Below are positions 1 through 4,534 of a DNA stretch of 6,667 nucleotides, in pieces. The position numbers were made by a program, and so were the translations under genes. The notes beneath the pieces were generated by a model. It was given only the letters and a program-made list of their open reading frames with translations. It was not told where the DNA came from and searched no databases. Source of the DNA: Amnimonas aquatica (GTDB taxonomy: Bacteria; Pseudomonadota; Gammaproteobacteria; Pseudomonadales; Moraxellaceae); contig NZ_PTQZ01000090.1 of assembly GCF_002943415.1 (NCBI RefSeq), positions 1 to 6,667 on the forward strand, in the 5' to 3' direction. How positions within the stretch are numbered: the stretch's first letter is position 1; the number at the start of each line of letters is the position of its first letter.

Positions 1-56
1 TCAAGAACGAACTGAGGCAGCCTTTTTGGGAAAACAAAGACCGTGGGGTCAACTGA
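1..56 (+). CDS. Acyl-CoA synthetase (AMP-forming), C-terminal tail only
   Basis: Only the last 17 codons are visible, in frame 3, ending at TGA 54-56 with the residues KNELRQPFWENKDRGVN. A tail of the form 'K-x-x-LR-x-P-[FY]-W-E-x-x-x-R-x-V-N' is very typical of AMP-forming fatty acyl-CoA synthetases, where it follows the catalytic-lysine 'GK' motif, which here would lie just left of the window. Such enzymes activate a fatty acid with ATP and CoA in the cytoplasm. The next gene, an acyl-CoA dehydrogenase remnant in the same direction 47 bases later, supports a fatty-acid activation and beta-oxidation operon. The family call rests on a short tail seen from memory of the family, so it is moderate. 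The other forward frames give no comparable match, although frame 2 is also open until base 67. Confidence 0.55.
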   Translation, partial: KNELRQPFWENKDRGVN

Positions 57-107
57 ATGAATTTTGAAAGCGGCGATCGATGGCTAGCAAGAGGTGATAA
101 CTCGTGA
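57..107 (+). other. 16-codon mini-ORF linking the synthetase stop and the dehydrogenase start
   Basis: An ATG at 57-59 directly abuts the TGA stop of the upstream gene. It opens a 16-codon frame (MNFESGDRWLARGDNS) ending at TGA 105-107, which overlaps the GTG start of the dehydrogenase (104-106) as GTGA. It could carry ribosomes from one gene to the next by translational coupling, or be chance. It resembles no known protein, and the dehydrogenase has its own ribosome binding site (AGAGG, 90-94). Confidence 0.25.
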
Positions 108-409
108 ATCTGGAGTTTACTCGGGAAGAGCTGGAGTTTCAGCAATCCATTCGTGACTGGATGCAGGTGAATGTGCCAGACGATATCAAGCGCTGCTCGG
201 CGATTGGTGAGATGAGCGGCAAGGAACTCCAGCAAAAGTGGGAGCGTTTGCTCGGCAAGCAGGGCTGGTTGGCACTGACGTGGCCGAAACAGTATGGCGG
301 GCCAGGCTGGACGGCGACACAGCGTTATATTTTTGATCTGGAGCGAGCCATGGCTGGCGCGCCCCCGACAAGTCCGTTCGGCGTGGCGATGGTAGGGCCG
401 GTGCTTTAG
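104..409 (+). pseudogene. Acyl-CoA dehydrogenase, N-terminal fragment truncated by insertion sequence
   Basis: The frame starts at GTG 104 with AGAGG at 90-94, nine bases upstream. It encodes about 101 residues of the N-terminal helical domain of the acyl-CoA dehydrogenase family, FAD flavoproteins that put a trans-2,3 double bond into acyl-CoA in beta-oxidation. The start 'EFTREELEFQQSIRDWM', the middle 'GWLALTWPKQYGGPGW' (about residues 54-69) and the end 'PFGVAMVGPVL' follow the family pattern closely. Complete members are about 380-410 residues, so roughly three quarters is missing, including the middle beta-domain, the catalytic glutamate and most of the FAD site. The stop TAG (407-409) is made at the junction: TA is gene sequence and G is the first base of the insertion sequence. 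No continuation appears to the right of the element, so this copy cannot be functional. Confidence 0.88.
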
Positions 410-426
410 GCGTTGTTGCACAAACG
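409..426 (+). repeat. Left terminal inverted repeat of the insertion sequence
   Basis: GGCGTTGTTGCACAAACG pairs with the inverted right end at 1422-1439 at 14 of 18 positions. The boundary is set by this match and by the end of recognisable dehydrogenase coding at 408. Confidence 0.75.
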
Positions 427-452
427 TCCCGAGTCTGTAGGCTAGCGCACCC

Positions 453-1385
453 ATGACCAAGCCCGCTGCCGCCCAATACCGCACCACCAACTGGAAAGAT
501 TACAACGCAGCCCTCAAGGCCAGAGGCTCGCTCTCGGTCTGGCTGGATCGTGACATGCAATGGCACGGCCAGCCCACCGGTCGTCGCGGTCGATCACCGA
601 CGTTCAGCGATGCCGCCATCCAGTTCTGCCTGACCATCAAGGGGCTGTTCGGCCTGCCGTTGCGCCAAGTCATCGGTTTCGTGCAGAGCCTGATGCATCT
701 GGCGGGATTGAATTGGCCCGTGCCTGACTACAGCACGGTCTGCCGCCGCCAGAAAACGCTGACCGTGAACATACCCTATCGCCCCAGTCGTGGTGGCTTG
801 CATCTGCTGGTCGACAGCACCGGCGTGAAGATGCTGGGCGAAGGCGAATGGAAAACGAAGAAACATGGCTCGGAATACCGTCGGCAGTGGCGCAAGGTGC
901 ATCTGGGCGTTGATGCCGAGACGCTGGAGATCCGGGCCATCGAGGTCACGGACAACCGCATCGGCGACGCGCCGATGCTGCCTGAGCTGCTGACGTAGAT
1001 CCCGGCGACTGAAGCCGTGGCGACGGTGAGCGGCGATGGTGCCTATGACACCAAGGCCTGTCATGCCGCGATTGCGGCACGCGGAGCCGCCGCCGTGATC
1101 CCGACCCGCAAGAATGCGCAGACCTGGAAAGGCAGCAGCGCGGGCGTCGAGGCTCGCAACGAAACCTTGCGATCAACCCGGCACCTGGGCCGGACGATCT
1201 GGAAGAAATGGAGTGGTTACCACCGGCGCAGCCTGGTGGAAACCAAGATGGGTTGCTTCAAGTTGCTGGGCGAGCGGGTCATGGCCCGAGATTTCGACCG
1301 CCAGGTGACGGAGCTTCAGGTGCGCGCGGCGATCCTGAACCAGTTCACGCGCTTGGGCACGCCACACACGATACGTGTGTCCTGA
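453..1385 (+). pseudogene. IS5-family DDE transposase, split by an in-frame TAG at 996-998
   Basis: The frame from ATG 453 to TGA 1383-1385 would encode 310 residues but contains TAG at codon 182 (996-998). The same frame continues with clear homology after the stop ('IPATEAVATVSGDGAYDT'), so this is a nonsense change, not a frameshift; CAG to TAG is the simplest origin. It is a cut-and-paste DDE transposase. The first Asp is in 'LLVDSTGVK' (D121), the second in 'SGDGAYDT' (D195) and the Glu in 'YHRRSLVETKMGCFK' (E263), which fits the Y-(2)-R-(3)-E-(6)-K signature. The N-terminal part (about residues 10-90, 'TNWKDYNAALKARGSLSVW') is the usual IS903-type DNA-binding region. The 181-residue product has only the first catalytic Asp. 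Reinitiation at GTG 1017 would give a second piece with the other two, but an active enzyme is unlikely without read-through of TAG. Confidence 0.9.
1364..1380. repeat. Perfect hairpin at the 3' end of the transposase gene
   Basis: ACACACG (1364-1370), a 3-base loop ATA and CGTGTGT (1374-1380) form a perfect 7-bp stem just before the transposase stop codon. No T-run follows, so it is not a standard intrinsic terminator. It may only reflect the coding sequence. Confidence 0.4.
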
Positions 1386-1421
1386 GCAGACTGGGGAAAG
1401 GGGTAGCTGCGCTCAGAGCGG

Positions 1422-1439
1422 CAATTGCGCAACAGCGCC
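1422..1439 (-). repeat. Right terminal inverted repeat of the insertion sequence
   Basis: On the minus strand it reads GGCGCTGTTGCGCAATTG. It differs from the left end at positions 5, 12, 16 and 17. It lies 37 bases beyond the transposase stop, a normal distance for this family. Confidence 0.7.
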
Positions 1440-1464
1440 TGGACAAGGTGTAACTGGATGTCAT
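1440..1464 (-). pseudogene. Possible leftward gene start, cut after 8 codons by the insertion sequence
   Basis: On the minus strand an ATG at 1464-1462 follows AGAGG with a 5-base spacer (TGGCC), a good ribosome binding site preceded by an AT-rich stretch. The frame reads MTSSYTLS and then enters the right end of the insertion sequence at 1439. This has the look of an authentic gene start whose body was lost. Eight residues do not identify a family, so no function is proposed. It may also be chance. Confidence 0.3.
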
Positions 1465-1505
1465 GGCCACCTCTATTTATTTTGTTTGAGCACAACAATG
1501 CATGA

Positions 1506-1521
1506 TTGGTTGACCAACCAA
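1506..1521. promoter_or_regulatory. 16-bp palindrome, candidate operator
   Basis: TTGGTTG (1506-1512), a 2-base centre AC and CAACCAA (1515-1521) form a perfect 7+2+7 inverted repeat in an AT-rich setting. An overlapping shorter dyad, TTGGT-TG-ACCAA (1506-1517), resembles GntR/FadR-type half-sites, while the full 16-bp symmetry would suit a TetR-type dimer. It lies 42 bases upstream of the truncated leftward start at 1464, a normal operator distance, and about 70 bases past the 3' end of the araC-type gene. No repressor gene for it is in view, so its regulator is unknown. Confidence 0.5.
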
Positions 1522-1591
1522 ATAATAATCCAAGGCATGTCAGATGGCAAAGCGTTTCTACCGGTCAGGCTGGGAGTTATTCAGAGCATTC

Positions 1592-2656
1592 TCAGGGGGC
1601 AGGTGGCAGGGAGTCTCGTGAACTGAAACGCTGCCTGTACTGCTCGGGCGGATGGCCGAACCAGCGTTTGAAGGCACGTCTGAAATTGGCGCTGTCGTGA
1701 TAGTTCATCAACGCGGCGATGGCCTCGACGGACAGTTTGCTGTCACACAGGTAGCTCGCCGCCTGCTGGGACAGGATGTCGTCACGAATTTGACGAAAAC
1801 TGCTGTGCTCCTGTTTCAGCTTGCGGGCTAGGGTGCGTTTGTTCATGAACAGGGAGGCCGCAGCTTCTTCTTCACTGAGCGTGCCGGGGGGGCGGGACAA
1901 CATCATCTTCTTGAGCCGGGTCTGGTAGCTCGGTTTCTGGGTTTGAAGTTGCGCAAGCATGGCTTCGCACTGCTGCAGGGCCAGACGATAGTTTTCATGA
2001 TTGGCGGAGGCGTTCGGTTCCTGGCACAACGTCATCGGCAGTTTAAGCGTCAACTGATTACAACCAAAGCGAATCCGCCCGGACAAATACTCGGAATAGA
2101 TCGCGTGGTATTCGGGCGCCGGATGGGTAAAGCATATTTCAGCCTCATACAGAGGGCGGCCGACAATGAATTCGCCGAATTCGAGCAGTACCTTGATCAT
2201 CGTGTCAGCCAGGCAGCGCTGGAGGTCGGCGTCTAGCGGTACCTGGAAATCCAGCCTGCATTCCAGGTGCTCTTCAACCTGCCGTAAATGCAACTGGATA
2301 ACGCTGGCGCGGGTGGGCAGGAAGGTTTGTATCGCCCGTAGTGCGCTGAGCAGGTCCGGGCTGCTGGAAGCGGCAAAGCCCATCGCACCGTGGGTTGCCG
2401 GGGTCAGTCGCTTGCCCAGCCGCAATCCGAATGCCGGCTGGCCTGACAGCAATAGCGCGTTGCTCAGAATCCGTACCTGTTGAGCCGGCGTGATCATGCT
2501 GTCCTCGCTCAGGAACTGCACGACGTCAAGGCCGGTGCCTCGCAGTAAAACGGGCAATTGCCTAGTCGTCATGTCCAGCTCACGGGCGATAAGCCGCGAA
2601 TAGTTCGACGGAATATTGGCTGCCAGATTTTGCCAACCATCTGCCTGTTGTGTCAT
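1592..2656 (-). CDS. AraC-family transcriptional regulator of the CYP153 cluster
   Basis: It encodes about 354 residues from ATG 2656. A ligand-sensing N-terminal domain of the arabinose-binding-like type spans roughly residues 10-190 ('IPSNYSRLIARELDM', 'FLPTRASVIQLHLRQVEEHLECRLDF'). The C-terminal AraC/XylS double helix-turn-helix spans about residues 260-344 ('EAAASLFMNKRTLARKLKQE', then 'SVEAIAALMNYHDSANFRRAFKRWFGHPPEQYRQRF'-type signature, here at the family position). The frame is open to TTG 2713 and also has ATG 2674. I chose 2656 because TTG 2713 lies inside a perfect TTGACA -35 box, and the predicted transcript starts near 2678, leaving 2656 as the first start with a leader. GAGG lies upstream of the TTG, so that start cannot be excluded. 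It is divergent from the ferredoxin-P450 operon and is the likely alkane- or alcohol-responsive activator of it. AraC-type regulators at CYP153 loci are known; the effector here is inferred. Confidence 0.9.
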   Translation of the reverse strand: MTQQADGWQNLAANIPSNYSRLIARELDMTTRQLPVLLRGTGLDVVQFLSEDSMITPAQQVRILSNALLLSGQPAFGLRLGKRLTPATHGAMGFAASSSPDLLSALRAIQTFLPTRASVIQLHLRQVEEHLECRLDFQVPLDADLQRCLADTMIKVLLEFGEFIVGRPLYEAEICFTHPAPEYHAIYSEYLSGRIRFGCNQLTLKLPMTLCQEPNASANHENYRLALQQCEAMLAQLQTQKPSYQTRLKKMMLSRPPGTLSEEEAAASLFMNKRTLARKLKQEHSSFRQIRDDILSQQAASYLCDSKLSVEAIAALMNYHDSANFRRAFKRWFGHPPEQYRQRFSSRDSLPPAP

Positions 2657-2684
2657 TGGCGCGGCCCATTGCATAGGGGGAGAT

Positions 2685-2713
2685 ATTGTCTTTAAGTGAC
2701 CCGCGCATGTCAA
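2685..2713 (-). promoter_or_regulatory. Sigma70-like promoter of the araC-type gene
   Basis: On the minus strand there is a perfect TTGACA -35 (2713-2708), a 17-base spacer and GACAAT (2690-2685), which matches TATAAT at 4 of 6 positions. Transcription would start near 2678, just upstream of ATG 2674 and about 22 bases before ATG 2656. The -35 box coincides with one half of the direct-repeat operator candidate, which suggests autoregulation. Confidence 0.55.
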
Positions 2714-2731
2714 GAAATGACCTCGCTGTCA
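2697..2731. promoter_or_regulatory. Candidate AraC-type operator: two direct repeats 21 bp apart
   Basis: TGACCCGCGCATGTCA (2697-2712) and TGACCTCGCTGTCA (2718-2731) share TGACC-y-CGC and TGTCA, the second lacking two internal bases. Their starts are 21 bp apart, two helical turns, the usual arrangement for AraC-family half-sites. The site lies in the divergent intergenic region, overlaps the regulator's -35 box and sits 51 bases before the ferredoxin start codon. I see no strong core promoter for the ferredoxin operon on the plus strand, only weak candidates such as CATAAG (2757-2762), as expected of an activator-dependent promoter. A TAACT-N11-AGTTA dyad (2745-2765) also lies here. Confidence 0.45.
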
Positions 2732-2782
2732 TGCCGGCGTGGAATAACTATCCAAGCATAAGTTACTCGCAGGAGAGAGACA

Positions 2783-3103
2783 TTGGGCAAGATCACCTTT
2801 ATTGAGCATGACAACACCGAACATGTCACAGAATTCGAGGTTGGCACCACGTTGATGCAGATTGCCGCCGATAACGCCATTCCAGGCGTCGACGGGGATT
2901 GTGGCGGGGAGTGCGCCTGCGGCACCTGCCACATGATCATTGCGGATGAGTGGTTCGGCAAGACCGGATCGATCGGCGACGCTGAAGAGCAGATGCTGTC
3001 CATGACCCCGGAGCGGGCGAAAACCTCGCGACTGGGCTGTCAGGTCAAGACCACAGATGCAATGGACGGCCTCACCGTTCATTTACCCGAATTCCAGATG
3101 TAA
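2783..3103 (+). CDS. fdx: [2Fe-2S] ferredoxin, electron donor to the P450
   Basis: A 106-residue ferredoxin of the adrenodoxin/putidaredoxin type, which passes single electrons from a ferredoxin reductase to the P450 in the cytoplasm. The cluster ligands are C40, C46 and C49 in 'GDCGGECACGTCH' (C-x5-C-x2-C) and C86 in 'SRLGCQV'. An extra Cys at 44 within the loop also occurs in related ferredoxins. The start is a TTG at 2783, supported by AGGAG at 2771-2775 seven bases before it and by the conserved opening 'GKITFIEHDN'. No in-frame ATG lies near. The rare start codon may tune expression. It is the first gene of the rightward operon, with 15 bases between its stop and the P450 ATG, and probably depends on the divergent AraC-type regulator. 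Length and motif are full and intact. Confidence 0.95.
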   Translation: MGKITFIEHDNTEHVTEFEVGTTLMQIAADNAIPGVDGDCGGECACGTCHMIIADEWFGKTGSIGDAEEQMLSMTPERAKTSRLGCQVKTTDAMDGLTVHLPEFQM

Positions 3104-3118
3104 GTATTGGAGAACGCC

Positions 3119-4534
3119 ATGTCAACGAAATCAAGCGCAATTGATGCCGTCCAGACTAAAGTGATCAATGCCACATCCAAAGTAGTGCCAATGCACTTGC
3201 AAATCCAGGCACTGAAGATGGTGATGAAGGCAAAAAAGAAGATCATCGGCAGGCAGCGCCCCCTGCTCAATTTTGTCGAAACGCCTGTGCCCGATGTCAA
3301 CACACTGGCGCTTGAAGACATCGACGTAAGCAACCCATTTTTGTACCGTCAAGACCAGTGGCGCGCCTATTTCAAGCGGCTACGTGATGAGGCGCCGGTG
3401 CACTACCAGAAGAAAAGTCCATTCGGGCCGTTCTGGTCGATAACGCGCTATGAAGACATTCTGTTCGTGGACAAGAGTCACGAGTTGTTTTCGTCCGAGC
3501 CGCAAATCATTTTGGGTGACCCCCCGGAAGGACTATCGGTAGAAATGTTCATCGCCATGGACCCGCCCAAGCATGACGTGCAGCGCCAGGCGGTTCAGGG
3601 TGTGGTGGCGCCCAAGAACCTGAAGGAAATGGAAGGGCTGATCCGCGAGCGCGCCGGGGAAGTGCTCGACAGCCTGCCTCTGGGCGTACCCTTTAACTGG
3701 GTGCCGGCCGTGTCGAAGGAACTGACGGGGCGCATGCTGGCGACGCTGCTGGATTTCCCTTATGAGGAGCGTCACAAGCTGGTTGACTGGTCGGATCGAT
3801 TGTCCGGCGCAGCATCAGCGACCGGCGGTGAGTTTACAGATGAAGACAGCATGTTCGACGACGCCGCAGACATGGCGAGGGCTTTCTCCAAGCTATGGCG
3901 CGACAAGGAAGCACGTCGTGCAGCCGGCGAAGAGCCCGGTTTCGATTTGATCAGTATGTTGCAGAGCAACGAAGATACAAAGGACTTGATCAATCGTCCG
4001 ATGGAGTTTATCGGGAATCTGGCGCTGCTTATCGTTGGTGGCAATGACACTACGCGCAACTCCATGAGCGGCGGTGTACTGGCTCTGAACCAGTTCCCTG
4101 AAGAATTCGCCAAACTCAAGGCGAACCCGGAGCTGATTCCGAATATGGTCTCGGAAATCATCCGCTGGCAAACCCCGCTGGCGAATATGCGCCGGGTCGC
4201 TACGCAGGATGTGGAGCTGCGTGGTCAGACCATCAAGAAGGGTGATCGCGTGGTGATGTGGTACGCCTCGGGCAATCGGGACGAACGCAAGTTCGAAAAT
4301 GCGGATCAGCTCATTATTGATCGCAAGGAAGCCCGTAACCATATTTCTTTTGGTTACGGCGTTCACCGTTGCATGGGCAACCGTCTGGCCGAATTGCAAC
4401 TGCGCATTCTCTGGGAAGAACTGCTCAAGCGTTTTGATAACATCGAAGTTGTTGGTGAGCCGGAACGTGTGCAGTCCAACTTCGTGCGGGGCTATTCCAG
4501 GCTGATGGTCAAGCTGACGGCAAAAAGTCAATGA
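3119..4534 (+). CDS. cyp153A: Cytochrome P450 CYP153 family, terminal alkane hydroxylase
   Basis: 471 residues from ATG 3119, with GGAG at 3109-3112 six bases upstream; the in-frame TTG at 3107 would put the ribosome binding site inside the gene. CYP153 enzymes are soluble bacterial class I P450s that use O2 and two electrons from ferredoxin to hydroxylate the terminal carbon of medium-chain alkanes and similar substrates. Visible motifs are the I-helix oxygen-activation segment 'GGNDTTRNS' (from G307, with D310-T311), K-helix ExxR (E346-R349) and the heme loop 'FGYGVHRCMG' with the iron ligand C418. The N-terminal segment 'KVVPMHLQIQALKMVMKAKKK' is basic and amphipathic, possibly membrane-associating. 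Long tracts such as 'EPQIILGDPPEGLSVEMFIAMDPPKHD' read, in pieces, like the Alcanivorax and Pseudomonas CYP153A proteins I remember. Subfamily A is likely; the chain-length range cannot be read here. It overlaps the next gene by ATGA. Confidence 0.95.
   Translation: MSTKSSAIDAVQTKVINATSKVVPMHLQIQALKMVMKAKKKIIGRQRPLLNFVETPVPDVNTLALEDIDVSNPFLYRQDQWRAYFKRLRDEAPVHYQKKSPFGPFWSITRYEDILFVDKSHELFSSEPQIILGDPPEGLSVEMFIAMDPPKHDVQRQAVQGVVAPKNLKEMEGLIRERAGEVLDSLPLGVPFNWVPAVSKELTGRMLATLLDFPYEERHKLVDWSDRLSGAASATGGEFTDEDSMFDDAADMARAFSKLWRDKEARRAAGEEPGFDLISMLQSNEDTKDLINRPMEFIGNLALLIVGGNDTTRNSMSGGVLALNQFPEEFAKLKANPELIPNMVSEIIRWQTPLANMRRVATQDVELRGQTIKKGDRVVMWYASGNRDERKFENADQLIIDRKEARNHISFGYGVHRCMGNRLAELQLRILWEELLKRFDNIEVVGEPERVQSNFVRGYSRLMVKLTAKSQ

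Larger units (their letters stand above)
409..1439 (+). mobile_element. IS5-family (IS903-like) insertion sequence, about 1031 bp
   Basis: The left end reads GGCGTTGTTGCACAAACG from 409. The right end, read inward on the minus strand from 1439, is GGCGCTGTTGCGCAATTG. The two agree at 14 of the first 18 positions (13 of the first 15) and resemble the IS903 ends, which begin GGCTTTGTTGA. One long transposase frame fills the interior, and about 1.03 kb is the usual size. IS903-type elements normally leave 9-bp duplications. Here the flanks are GGTGCTTTA (400-408) and TGGACAAGG (1440-1448), which do not match, so this is not a simple insertion into an intact locus. The transposase is interrupted by a stop, so this copy is probably not autonomous. 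Confidence 0.88.

Noticed and set aside
186..566. Minus-strand frame spanning the dehydrogenase fragment and the insertion-sequence end
   Set aside because: It crosses a junction between unrelated DNA and has no protein-like pattern.
1375..1626. Small forward frames across the right end of the insertion sequence
   Set aside because: They cross the element border, have no good ribosome site and their translations look non-coding.
3107..3118. Upstream TTG start for the P450
   Set aside because: The TTG overlaps the GGAG ribosome site that correctly serves ATG 3119.
3893..4531. Minus-strand frame of 212 codons opposite the P450
   Set aside because: The forward strand carries all P450 motifs; the reverse translation looks like a shadow.
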